DNA from: Gonapodya prolifera JEL478 | Lineage: Eukaryota > Monoblepharomycota > Monoblepharidomycetes > Monoblepharidales > Gonapodyaceae | Assembly (NCBI GenBank): GCA_001574975.1 | Contig: KQ965770.1 | Location: 278,320-294,224 of the forward strand | Reading direction: 5' to 3' | Length of the DNA: 15,905 nucleotides | Shown: piece after piece, positions 1 through 10,500 of the stretch | How the letters are laid out: every line of letters starts with the position of its first letter | How positions within the stretch are numbered: the stretch's first letter is position 1 | The notes under the pieces: generated by a model | What the model was told of the DNA's origin: nothing | The model's database searches: none | What the model saw: the letters and a program-made list of their open reading frames with translations, nothing else | Position numbers and translations under genes: made by a program

Positions 1-390
1 TGGTTCGAGCGTGAAGCGTACGACATGTACGGCATCTTCTTCTCGGACCACCCGGACCTGCGACGCATCTTGACCGACTACGGGTTTGAGGGCCATCCCT
101 TGAGGAAGGACTTCCCCCTCACCGGGTACGTCGAGGTGCGGTACGACGAAGAGAAGAAGAGGGTCATCGCGGAGCCGCTGGAGCTGGCGCAGCAGTTCAG
201 GAGCTTTGACTACAGCTCGGCGTGGGAAATGGTGGGGCCGGGTGTTGCGGGGAAGAAGGTTATCTCCGAGGTAGGTGATGTATGTGATTGTCATTCCCCT
301 GGACTGGTTCCAAAAGTTGTCTTAACTGCGCAGATTGAAGCGCCACCCCAACCGCCAAAACCCGCAGAAGAACAACCTAAAGCTGCGTAA
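1..390 (+). CDS. NDUFS3: NADH:ubiquinone oxidoreductase 30-kDa subunit (complex I), 3' part
   Basis: This is the C-terminal part of the mitochondrial complex I 30-kDa subunit (bacterial NuoC), a peripheral-arm subunit that sits in the matrix. The frame is open from base 1 ([11 protein letters not shown]), so the start lies outside the window. The family signature is clear: [39 protein letters not shown], then the [10 protein letters not shown] segment and the FDYSSAWE end region. A probable last intron lies at 271-333 (gtaggt..tgcgcag, 63 nt, with cttaac as branch site). Removing it joins ..KKVISE to [18 protein letters not shown] and the stop at 388-390. The intron is a multiple of three without a stop, so the unspliced frame also stays open. 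The splice model is preferred because the intron's translation looks unlike the family. The proline/alanine tail is longer than in animals, as is common in fungi. Identity is near certain; the intron is likely. Confidence 0.95.
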   Translation, partial: WFEREAYDMYGIFFSDHPDLRRILTDYGFEGHPLRKDFPLTGYVEVRYDEEKKRVIAEPLELAQQFRSFDYSSAWEMVGPGVAGKKVISEVGDVCDCHSPGLVPKVVLTAQIEAPPQPPKPAEEQPKAA

Positions 391-655
391 CGTTAGCACC
401 TATTGTGAATATACTCCTTGTCCCTGCATTACGCTTCTCCATGTCGCATCGATTCGATCCGGCGTTCATACATGATTGTTATTATCCAAAACAGCACAAC
501 AAGCAACGATAAGTGGGTAATGCTTTTTCCTAGAGGTCTAGAGGAGTGAATACGGGAAGACTTTTTCTAGTGTGAGATTCCGACACTGGGATTTTTCGAC
601 TGGGTGAGTCCAGCAACAGCATCGCCTCCAAGAACTACTCTTTTTCCAAAATAAG

Positions 656-1210
656 TCACGAAGTGTCGCACTTCAAAGGTGCGCCATCACAACAGTACTT
701 CGAACAACGGTGGTTGCTGCAACACCTTGCACAACTCTCGTGTTTCTCGCGACCACAGTAGCGGCCGCGTCCATGAAACACGACACTGTCGAACAAAACC
801 ATTACATGCTCATCGTTTCCGAAATACATGAGCTGTAGCGCCTCACCTGCATCCAAGGACGAACCGTTCACTCCGGGCGTCCACATCGGCACCACCGTCC
901 GCCCGTCCCAGTCCGATGTGTCCGGCATCTTTTCATCACGCCGGTCGTCTCCCGAGACAGAATCCTCCGGTGTCCCGACGGGTATGTCGTAGGCTGGCCA
1001 GCGAGACGACGAAGGCCGGCGTGTGCGTCGCCATAAGGGCAGAATGGCAAAGGGAATTTCGCAAGGATTGCTCGTCATGGCAGCCGCGGTGGGAAGGAAA
1101 GGGAGAAGAGGAGGGGAAGAGGACGGAGCAATGGTGGAATGTTTTGTCTTTCCCAAATCTGGCCGCAGGAGAGCATGGGACACACCAGCCGACGCCACAT
1201 TTGGTCCCAT
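656..1210 (-). CDS. Doubtful hypothetical open frame, cysteine-rich C-terminus
   Basis: An uninterrupted minus-strand frame runs from an ATG at 1210 (MGPNVASAGVSHALL) to a stop at 656, about 184 residues. A second ATG at 1078 (MTSNPCEIPF) would give about 140 residues. I recognise no family. The middle is hydrophilic and rich in Asp, Pro and Arg. The last 35 residues carry nine cysteines (RYCGREKHESC, ARCCSNHRCSKYCC). There is no clear signal peptide. It sits tail-to-tail with the NDUFS3 gene. The frame is long for chance, but overlapping frames on both strands are also fairly open because the DNA is GC-rich. It could be non-coding, or an exon of a gene whose introns I cannot place. Confidence 0.3.
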   Translation of the reverse strand: MGPNVASAGVSHALLRPDLGKTKHSTIAPSSSPPLLPFLPTAAAMTSNPCEIPFAILPLWRRTRRPSSSRWPAYDIPVGTPEDSVSGDDRRDEKMPDTSDWDGRTVVPMWTPGVNGSSLDAGEALQLMYFGNDEHVMVLFDSVVFHGRGRYCGREKHESCARCCSNHRCSKYCCDGAPLKCDTS

Positions 1211-1264
1211 TTCTTTCCTAATCAAGTCCACGTGCTGTTCCGTGTTACAATGTTACATGATAGT

Positions 1265-1286
1265 TTTGTGTTTGTGTTTGTGTTTT
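1265..1286 (+). repeat. TTTGTG microsatellite
   Basis: Three tandem TTTGTG units followed by TTTT, lying between the minus-strand open frame at 656-1210 and the 3' end of the methyltransferase-like gene. It is a simple sequence tract with no coding role. Confidence 0.8.
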
Positions 1287-1339
1287 CAACCGTCGTCATC
1301 GGCTCAATATGTACTTTCACGTCAACGTGATGTGTGACG

Positions 1340-3001
1340 TCAAGCCTCCTTCTCAAGAACCACCCAACCCCATCCTGGACCTCCTCCAATCCATCCTTCA
1401 TTCTCGGCGATCGCTCGCATTGGTGCAGCACCGATCTCCTCCACTCGCTTGCGTGACTGGCGGGTGTTGAACAGCTCCCATTCCAGCGCGATTCGACACA
1501 TACGTCGCCGCTGAACTTCATCGTCGTTTATGGGAACCTCCGAGATATCAGCGTGTGGCCATTTGTCGTTGCACAAGTCGATCCACCGTTCCAAGGTCTC
1601 CTCCACATCCTCAAACATCGCCAGCTCTGCGCTCACCACCGTTAGATTGCACGACAGTGCTTCGCGCAAGAGCTTTGTGGATGTGAAGCGTGATATGGGA
1701 AGTGGTGGGTCAGGGAAGGTTTGACGAAACTGGAACACAGAATCTCGCTCTGCGCCGCTCAGCATCGTTGAGGGTAGTGGATCATAAATCGGGACTAACA
1801 GACGACCACCGGGGGAGAGAAGCTCGGCGAGACGGGAGAGAGGAGGAACATGGTGATGAAGGCAAACGACTTTGGGGAAACCGTTCGCTTCAAGAAGAAA
1901 ATCTGTTGATGTGAAAAGTGCGACGCTCACTTGGGCTCCCTAGTGAGGTTTCAAGGACAGACTGACCTTTCGGATATTCCCCGAATATTTTGCCCACTGC
2001 AAGAATAGCATGAGGGGAGGTTTCGTCCCCGGTGTGAGTTACGCTCTCACCTTTGAACTTGACGCTTGCCACCGTAACGTCAAAATATTTCGGCCCGATG
2101 TGACCAAGAGTGGTTCCGTTGATTTCGAGAATAATGGTGTCCCCGGCAGATGTCTCCAACAGACGAAGAAGATGAATAAATCTTGCCTTCTAGAGGACGA
2201 GAGAAGTGGCTTGAATGCTACTTTCCTCGAAGTTATTCCACATTCAAGACTTGCCTCTGCTTCTCGTAAGGTATCAGTTGCCTGAAGAAATTTGGCTGGA
2301 GCTCGAGGGCAAGAAGAATGAAGTACGCTCCTCAGCGGAAGCTCCACTGTAGAGAGATGTAGGTCCGGAGTTGCTCAGTGTGACCGACGTCACCACCAAT
2401 TTGCACGAACATCCAAGCGTATCCCACCCATTATGACGCAGCTGAAGTGCACCACACGTGCTTAGCACCCATCAAGCTCACCAGAGTAACCATCAAACGC
2501 TCCAACAGCACTTCCAAGTGCCCTGATGTAGTCCCACGGTCGCACGTCGAATCGGAATCGTCTGAAGGCATCATCAAACGTCGAACCGTTCCTCAGGCCC
2601 AGCAAACCTTGTCGGTATCCACTCGCGAATTCGAAAACGTGGATACAGTTGGTGACGTGAGTGGTCGTGACAGCTGCATCGTGAGCGTGCGATGGTGGCT
2701 GACGAGGATTCTCCGGCGTAGGATCGTTCAACTGATGCTGATTGGTGGAGGGGCGCTCTGGCCTTCCATCCTCAGCATTGGGCGCTCTCTTCGTGTTGGA
2801 ACCGAGAAACAAACGAGCGCTCTCCCCACCCCATGTCATCCCAAACGCCGCGACTGCGGTGAAAGCGGCGAGTGCCAGAACGTGCGCAACAAAAATTCCG
2901 AGCTCGTATGCGAGCGATGCCAAAAGCATGAGGAGGTACTTGGTGTGAATCGTTTGTGACGGACCGACCACCCTGACCCTCGCCCAAAATAGCCGATGCA
3001 T
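1340..3001 (-). CDS. Membrane-anchored class I (PCMT-like) methyltransferase-related protein
   Basis: Five exons in consistent phase give 458 residues: 3001-2482, 2346-2222, 2189-2051, 1996-1967 and 1902-1340. The introns are 135, 32, 54 and 64 nt. The N-terminus has a hydrophobic stretch at about residues 22-57 (YLLMLLASLAYELGIFVAHV and on), so a membrane anchor is likely. A Pro/Asn-rich low-complexity linker follows. The second half resembles protein-isoaspartate methyltransferase-type Rossmann folds: a post-I strand ending in an acidic residue (DTIILEIN), a VKFKVGKIFGEYPK segment where motif II is expected, and the beta-5 region LLSPGGRLLVPIYDP. The glycine-rich SAM-binding motif I is poor: the expected hxD/ExGxGxG appears as LECGITSR, right beside the unusually short 32-nt intron (2221-2190). 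Catalytic activity is therefore uncertain. It is divergently arranged with the membrane protein gene at 3105. That this is a gene is fairly sure; the enzyme class is an inference from short motifs, and an internal start (MTWGGES, about 2840) is possible. Confidence 0.6.
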
Positions 3002-3104
3002 TACTTAATACATCTCAAGGTGCAGTTTACTACCCTTTTTTTCTGCTTTCTCTTTTTCGAAAAATGGTGAGACAAGAAAGTGATTCCGGACACCGACTGG
3101 ACAT
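3002..3104. promoter_or_regulatory. Short divergent intergenic region
   Basis: About 100 nt separate the ATG of the minus-strand methyltransferase-like gene from the first ATG of the plus-strand membrane protein gene. It holds a T-rich tract at about 3038-3058 (ccctttttttctgctttctc) and no clear TATA box. It probably serves as a shared promoter region; if the membrane protein starts at its second ATG (3180) the region is about 180 nt. Confidence 0.5.
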
Positions 3105-5719
3105 ATGCCTAAGGGAACACCAAATAGATTCATCCTGAAAAAGAGAGAACGTCGTGAAAGTCACAAATTACTGTTAGTAATGGAAGGTAGTGTCCACCAA
3201 CGTGAGTGGAGCGAGGTTGATCGTGCGAAGGAGATGAGTGATCAGGCTTGGCAGGCAGGTACCACAACTCGTCAAGTCTCGCTGGGATCCCACATGAATG
3301 AAAAGATCACAGGCGCCGATACCCCCAATCGCTCATCTTCTCCCAGAGTTTCGAGATCAGCGAACTTCGATGCGGATACGCCAAGACCCAGTGGTCGAAG
3401 ACTTAGTCGGCAACTTTCGTTCGCCATCACCGATGGAATGCGGAAGACTGATGCTGCGGCAGCTAAAATAAAGGAAAAGCTGTACAGAGCAGTCATGTTG
3501 AAAGTTGTTCTTCAGGATATTTTGTGTATGTGTGCATATCGATTGCTGCCGGCTGCCTCGTTTAAAAACCAAGGCTTCCGTAAAGTGGGTAGCACAATCG
3601 CCATCACTGGATCGGTGATCTCGTTTTTACCACTTACAATTATGGGAAAGCTTCAGTCGAAAACCAATCCGACACCACCTGGGTGTTCTCCAATGGCAGC
3701 GAGCTTTGTGATTCAGATCGCTTGGTACGGGAATCGAATATTCTTCAGCTGGCTGCACAAAGTACGTGCTTGTGTATAGCAGTTGGCGCCTTGAGATCAC
3801 CTTACCGCGAGTGCTACACGCAAGGTTGGCACCCCGCAAACTATTCAACTTTTCATTGTTGGGGCAGTGGTATCGTCTTGCTATGAATTTGGAATGGCAA
3901 CCTTTGGGCCAAACCTAGTGGACTTTGGAACGAAGTTTGATGAATTTTCTCTGAGTGTATCAGCAGCTCTGACAGCTTACGCGAGTGTTTTGGTGCTGTG
4001 TAGTCGTTCGATTCAACCTGATACCAAGCAACTTTCCCAACAGATCCACGCTTTCGTCGCGTGTGCAATTGATGCCACTATAGTTCGGCAAGGCACACTT
4101 ATACACACTCTCCGTTCTCAAGATGCCCCGTTTGGAACTTGGATCAGCGGTCTAATAAAAGAACAGCTCTTCTGCTTTGTTTGGACCCTTTTTATGGTTG
4201 GGAGCGCTTCGTTATTCATTGTCCGTAGGTACTTGGAAATGGTTGGTGCAGGACACCAGCTGCGGAAGTTAACGGTTTTTCTCGACGTGAAGTTCCCTTG
4301 GTTCCATCGGTAGTTCGTGGCGGCCCATGGAACTATTTTCGTGAATACTTTTTGCTCTCGGTGGCAATGCCTCTCAGTGTGGACATTCTCTCTTGCGTTT
4401 ATATGACAATTATGCAAGCTTGGTGGTATCCTGGGGTAAGTGTGGCACGTTTCCACTGCTGGTGAGAGCTCTAATTACAATTGCTTGCAGTCACTTAAAA
4501 TAAAGCCTCCAGACCCCTCGAAACCTTTTCAGATTCCAGCACGACACACAGTCATGATCATGTTCTCAATGATCTTTCATCTGTTTTTTGACGTTTCCGT
4601 ACTCCACACTCTTATTGCTCATGAAACTTGGAGAGCGCTTTGGGTGTTTTTGTTTGCACAAACGCTGGCGGAACTCCCAAAAGTCGCCTTGTTCTACCAT
4701 GTGATGAGGTATTTTGTGCGGCGAGCGCACAAGAACGAAAGCAGAGCAGCTTCCAAAGGGAACTCAAAGGTCGTGGAGAAAACGGGAGGGCCAAATCAGC
4801 GCCGCAACTCATTTGCTGGCGTCAATTCCCTAGGAGTAGGAATATCGGGTGTTCTTCCAGACCACCAAACTGATTCCACACAGATTGATTCTGACTACTC
4901 CAATGGTCCGGGCCAAACATGTCTCCAAACACAGGAAATTCTCAGCATGAGGGCTTCACGTTCACTCAGCTTCGACGGCTCTTGGGTTGAGAATGGCCTT
5001 GACAATCCCAAACCTTCTGGAAACGCCCTTCACCGGGCGAAGGCATTGTTGTGGACGGCAATAATACGATTCTTCAAACTTCCTGGTCAACACAAGATCT
5101 CAAAACAGGATGTCCTGCGACTTCGTGGCGAATTCTCTGTGTTGTTTCTCATGGTATGTTCCAACGATGGGCAGCCACGGTTGGTAAAAGAATCACGTTT
5201 GTTGCGCTCTCAGAATCACATGGCGGTCATTCTTTCGTCAATTCTTGCAATTTTTTGCTCAGTTTATTACACGCCCTTGTACACATCTATGGAGGCCCGC
5301 AAAGGGTCACTGGTGGGAACAGACTTGGCAGAGTTAGTGATGAAGGGAGTTGTGGGAGCCGTGGTGCAGATCTGTTCCAGATATATAATTTCTGCCTGGA
5401 TGGTGTGTTTGTCTTGGTTTTCACGTCGAAATTGCGGTGACAGCTTCGTCCCAAGTTCCGCCATGGTCTCATTGATGGACACGACATCATCCCTGGATCT
5501 ACAACCAGCTCGTTTAGCACATCGAACTGGGCATTTTATGTGAGGAGTACGCTTTTGCTGAGTGTCTGATACACATTTCGAATTTATTTGTGCCAGTGGC
5601 GTCACCCTTCTTCGTATTTTTGGGTTGTTGGCATTGCTATGATGTCACTTGGATTCATGACGTGTGGTCACATTCTGGCTGTTTCGGTACTCCCAGACAT
5701 CGTTGCTTCTGGTCACTAG
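3105..5719 (+). CDS. Uncharacterised multi-pass membrane protein (about 11 TM segments)
   Basis: Six exons give about 776 residues: 3105-3761, 3825-4245, 4314-4435, 4491-5402, 5444-5539 and 5597-5719. A start at 3180 (MEGSVHQREW) gives 751. The first 130 residues are Ser/Arg-rich and look cytosolic (SRSANFDAD, GRRLSRQLSF). Hydrophobic helices follow at roughly residues 163-182, 195-212, 224-240, 262-280, 332-352, 372-395, 420-440, 449-470, 643-662, 679-704 and 742-765. Between the eighth and ninth lies a polar loop of about 170 residues. I recognise no family, catalytic motif or transporter signature. The frame for the last two exons is chosen because it joins SSFSTSNWAFY to WRHPSSYFWVVGIAMMSLGF in phase and yields a final helix. 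Weak points are the intron at 4246-4313 (donor gtgcag; an alternative is 4225-4292) and the 41-nt intron at 5403-5443. A 48-nt in-frame intron at about 3526-3573 is also possible. The existence of the gene is well supported; its function is unknown. Confidence 0.7.
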
Positions 5720-5875
5720 CAGGAGTGTCCAACTCAGATGTCGAACTGGTACTCTCACTGCATTGTGGGGACGTCACGAGACAGTCCTTCAATTCCAATA
5801 TAGATTTAATGCTCCACAAAGGTACTAGGGGTATTTACATAAACGTTATGTACATGAGAAGTAGTGCACAGCTGT

Positions 5876-7033
5876 CTAGAAGCTTTGTGGGGACATGGCG
5901 ACACTAGCCATCCTCGCCATGCTCCCCGTAACACGATTAGTGAATTCAACTATCCGCGCGCGGTACCTCCGCACAGCGGTTAAAAGTCCCCAAACTGCAA
6001 ACAAAATCGCGGGTATGGACATCAAAAAGTGCTTGTGGAACCGGAGTGATGTTCCACCGAATCCCATGATAACGAATTCGCCCTCTGTCCGGACAGAGAG
6101 CCCGCTAGCCGGGGAAGATTTTCCGGCATCGCGTGGTTCCGATTTCGAGGGGTCCGCTTGAGGCTTCTCCGCAGGGGACTGAGATGCTGCCGAGGCAGGG
6201 GCAGTGGACGTTCGCTTCGAAAGACGACCTTCCTTTGCTCCTTCCTCCAGCCGACGTGAGGCCTCTCTTCGAACCCTTTCACCTTCTCGCGCGGCTGCGG
6301 CAGCGGCTTCAACCTTCGCCAAAGCCTCATACTGGGTTTGCACCAGATTGAGGGAACGGTCGTAAATCTGGAATAGGGGAACATTATGTCAGCAACGAAG
6401 AGAAGAAAATCGTCGAAAACAGCTTACCGCTTTGCGGGCTGGTTGCAGAATGTCATTGTAATGAAGAAACTCGCTTGCGAGCTCGAAGTCCGATAGTCGA
6501 GGAAGTATATGAAGGACGTAAAGCTCCGTGACCTGGTCAACGAGGTACGCACTACCAATTTAGACGCGCAAAGGTGCAAAACCGGTGGCTGTTGCCCACC
6601 TGCTCGTACACGGTTGTTTGAGGCTCTCGCGATGCCATTACAGCGCGAACGTAGTCGTCTGTACAGCTGCCCAGCCAGTTCTCCGCGAATCCTTTTGCCT
6701 GGGCATACTCTTTGTTCTTGATTTTGAGCTGAAGGCTTGATGGAGGATATTGTCGGAATGTGAGGTGAAGATCGACAGCCAACGGAATACTCACAGGAAC
6801 ACGACCACGTCTCCGGGAAGCTGCGCCGGATTCGGAAACGTCGTTGTTATACGCTCCAGAGCCTGTCCCTTCCCGGCCCGATAGCAAAGCTCCAGATAAA
6901 ATCGCAGGAAACCCTCTTGCGATCGGAGTTCTGGATCCAGGAAGGCTTCCTCGCAAATTTTAAGAGCCTCATCGAATCTCTTGACGAGGTAGAGCGTCTG
7001 TGCTCGCTCTAAAGCGTCCGCCGTGATGACCAT
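5876..7033 (-). CDS. PEX26: PEX26/PEX15-like tail-anchored peroxisomal membrane peroxin
   Basis: Four exons (7033-6795, 6735-6600, 6532-6428, 6367-5876) with 59, 67 and 60-nt introns, all in phase, give 323 residues; human PEX26 has 305. In the family, this protein recruits the PEX1-PEX6 AAA ATPases to the peroxisome so that the import receptor PEX5 can be recycled. The N-terminal half is made of alpha-helical repeats: LERAQTLYLVKRFDEALKIC matches the early helix pair of PEX26, and KEYAQAKGFAENWL and the VTELYVLHILPRLSDFELA helix match the later ones. A low-complexity Ala/Glu/Arg then Ser/Pro region (about 180-250) precedes a single TM at about 274-292 (FLMSIPAILFAVWGLL), flanked by Arg residues (AVRRYRAR). 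About 30 residues follow the TM, more than in a minimal tail anchor. It has no N-terminal signal peptide. It is convergent with the membrane protein gene and divergent from the beta-adaptin gene. The assignment rests on helix pattern, length and topology, since this family is poorly conserved. Confidence 0.72.
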
Positions 7034-7523
7034 GGGCTGTCAGATCGATATATTTGGGAAGACCGGGCGGTCAAGTTCACGGCCGGAAGATAAAACGAGT
7101 CTGTTATGAAATTCCGAACCATTTGAATTTTCAGCTCTTTCTAACTTCCGCGTGTACAAAATATCACAGCCGCTTGAATTTTTACGGTTGGGGAAGTGGT
7201 AGCTTCACGTCAACAAGTGACACCATGAGATTTTCTCACACTCCGACACTTGAAGCGGCCTTTTCGGCACACGGCTACGTTTCGCTTCCACATGTCCACA
7301 ATCTCGCGAGCAATACTCGTTAAAACATTTAGCCGGAGGTGAGAGCTGGTGCAGTGAAACAACCCACTCGCGACCAGCCACAGGATGCAGAACGTCGTAA
7401 ATAAGGCAAGCTATCTGACCGCAATCTTGTGGCCTTCGACTCTCCGGGCGCGCTGACTTATTGGTTTGATGGGCGTGGATTTCTACATACATATGTATTT
7501 CACCCCCAAAATCACAACATTCC
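7034..7523. promoter_or_regulatory. Divergent intergenic region between PEX26-like and beta-adaptin genes
   Basis: About 490 nt carry no open frame that I believe. The region should contain the promoters and 5' UTRs of both flanking housekeeping genes. I see no canonical TATA box close to either start and no repeat or RNA gene. Confidence 0.5.
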
Positions 7524-10500
7524 ATGGATTCCGTGGGTCAATGGAATAGCTGGGAGCAGCGTGAGTGACTAACGGCTTTCTTGCTCATGTGTCCCGCAAC
7601 TTACGAATGATGTTGGTTGAATTGACTACCGTCAGCGTTGCCCCCAAGGGCAAGTTCTTCACGGCCTCCAAAAAGGGGGAAAACTTTGAGCTGAAAGCAG
7701 AATTGAACTCGGAGTACAAAGACAAACGAAAGGATGCCGTTAAACGTGTAATGTGAGGATGAAGTTCAAACCTTGCGATAATGAGTGATGGAAACGCGGC
7801 AATGGGGACAAACGACTGGAGATTCAGGAGTCTTCGAAGTCTCTTTATGGTTTCAATGTTTCCGCGTGCCCTGGAGGAAATGCACAATGGTGTAGGAACG
7901 ATAACTCCGAAGGAAGGACGGTTAACAGGACACTAAGAGAATCCGCACTCTCATTGACGAAAATTTTCTCTTCTGAAGCGCCAACATGACTGTTGGGAAA
8001 GACGTTTCCAGCTTATTCGCAGATGTCGTCAAGAATATGCAAACCGAAGACCTCGAGCTGAAGAAGCTGGTGTAGTGCGTCTAGCTGCTTGCCGAATCCG
8101 CTCTCCTTTCAAAAAGAATTCATTCTCCAGCCTTTACCTCATCAATTACGCTAAATCCCAACCGGAGCTTGTCATCCTAGCCGTCAATACTTTTGTCAAA
8201 GACACCGACGATATCAATCCTCTCATTCGTGCACTTGCCATCAGGACGATGGGTTGCTTGCGTGTTGACAAAATTGTGGATTACCTGTGTGAGCCACTCA
8301 GAAAGACGTTGCGGGTGTGTGCTTCCTGTGTCAGGCGCATTCAGGGTACGCAAATGCTGAACATATCGTGGAAATAGGACGACAACCCTTACGTCCGCAA
8401 GACCGCTGCCATCTGCGTTGCAAAACTCTACGACCTTAACCCAACACTCGCGGTAGATAATGGCTTCTTAGCCACCCTCCAGGACATGCTTTCTGACAGC
8501 AATCCAATGGTGGTCGCGAATGCCGTGGCCGCTCTGGGCGAGATCAATGAAAGTGCAGGGAGGAATGTGTTCCAAGTAAACACGCAGACCTTGGGCAAAC
8601 TTCTCGGGGCGTTGAACGAATGCACCGAGTGAGTTGCATGGACAGTTTTATTCTCCCAATTTCCCGAGCAACCTTAATCGTTGGACTCACAGGTGGGGTC
8701 AAATCTGTATCCTGAAGTCGCTCGCAGAGTATACCCCTCAAGACAGCCGAGAAGCTGAAAGTATCGTAGAGAAGGTCCTGCCACGCTTCCAGCACGCCAA
8801 CGGATCGGTAGTCCTGGCTGCCGTGAGGGTGTGTATCGCAGACAATGATGCCGGTATCCCTCTAATTGACATGTTATTCGCCTTCGCAGGTCGTCATGAT
8901 CTATTTCAACTACGTTTCCAACGAGGAAATAACGAAGCAAATGTCGCGGAAGCTTTCTCCTCCCCTGGGTAAGTCGCGCTCTTGCTGCAATGAACTTGAC
9001 TAATCAAGTTTCCGCAAAATACAGTTACACTCCTCTCGGCCGAGCCAGAACTCTCATACGTGGCACTGCGTAACATCAACGTCATCTTGCAGAAGCGGGA
9101 CGACATTTTCAACCAAGACATGAGGGTTTTCTTCTGCAAGTTCAATGACCCACCGGTTAGACTGCTATCGTCATCTCGGAGTGTTGTCAACTTACTCTCC
9201 TTTTTGTTAATCTAGTATGTCAAGCTGGAGAAGCTCGAGGTCATCATCAGACTCTGCACGGAAAAGAACGTGGACCAAGTCCTCTCCGAACTAAAAGAAT
9301 GTGAGTCCCTCGTTGGGTGTTTAATGTGGTGGTATTGGTCCATGTAATCAACTCTGCTTTCTCAAGACGCCAACGAAGTGGATGTCGACTTTGTTCGCAA
9401 AGCCGTTAGCGCTATTGGCAGAGTAGCCATCAAAGTGGAGAGTGCGACAGAGCGTTGTGTAAACCTGCTACTCGAGCTCGTTAGGGGAAACCAATCTTAT
9501 GTAGTGCAAGAGGCTATCATCGTCATCAAGGTACTTATGCCAAGCCCTGTGGAGCGTCGAGCCCCATTTGCTCACCCGTCGTCACTCGTTCTCTCTAGGA
9601 CGTTTGCCGCAAGTACCCCGGTCGTTACGAGGCGATCGTACCGGTCCTGTGCCAGCATGGTGAGACCTTGGAAGAGCCTGACGCAAAGGCCGCCTTGATA
9701 TGGCTCGTGGGCGAGCACGCTGAGCGGATAGACAACGCAGCGGAGCTTCTGGTTGGTTACATGGACACATTTAAAGAAGAATATCCGCAAGTGGGTGGTT
9801 GGCATGATGGGACATTGTGGATGGATTCCGAACTTGGGTCTTTTACAGGTTCAGCTTCAGCTTCTCACCGCAACAGTCAAATTATTCCTGAAGAAGCCGG
9901 CTCAAGGACAAGAACAAGTTCAAAAAGGTAATAAAAGTTGAAATTGAGTGGTCGCCACTGTGCTGCATAATTTTGTCTCCCGCAGTACTTCAACTCGCCT
10001 CACAGGGCTCTGACAACCCAGACCTGCGTGACCGTGCGTACGTTTACTGGCGTCTGTTATCCACCAACCCGCAAGCAGCGAAGGTGGGTTTTCATGCCAT
10101 CTCGTCGGCGAAAGGACGGAATTCATAGTGTCCCGGAAACAACCCGTTGCTTTGCATACTCCTTCGACAAAAGACTGTTGTCTTGTCCGAGAAACCTCCC
10201 ATCGAAAGCAACGCTACCGTCATGAGCCAGAGCCTCCTCGAGGAACTCATCCAAAACATCGCATTCCTGTCTTCGGTATACCACAAGCCGGCGTCGACTC
10301 TTGGTGGCTCAAGCAGCCCTGTTGCAGTGACAAAGATCAAGTGAGTCGAGACGATATGAGCAAATAAATACCCGGGATATAAACCCGTTCCAAAACCAGA
10401 CCCTTCACCGATGTTGCCGTCGAAGAAACGCTTGGAGGGGCACCTGGTCCTTCCGTTGTGAAGAACGAAGAAAACCTATTGGACTTGGACTTTGAGGATG

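Noticed and set aside
2447-2959. 170-residue plus-strand open frame
   Set aside because: It lies antisense to exon 1 of the methyltransferase-like gene, and only the minus-strand frame joins to downstream exons in phase.
4005-4020. tRNA B-box-like word (gttcgattc)
   Set aside because: There is no A box, acceptor stem or cloverleaf around it, and it lies inside an exon of the membrane protein gene.
8072-8130. Donor gtagtg at 8072 for the third beta-adaptin intron
   Set aside because: It would delete the tyrosine from the conserved KKLVYLYL; the donor gtgcgt at 8075 restores it in phase.
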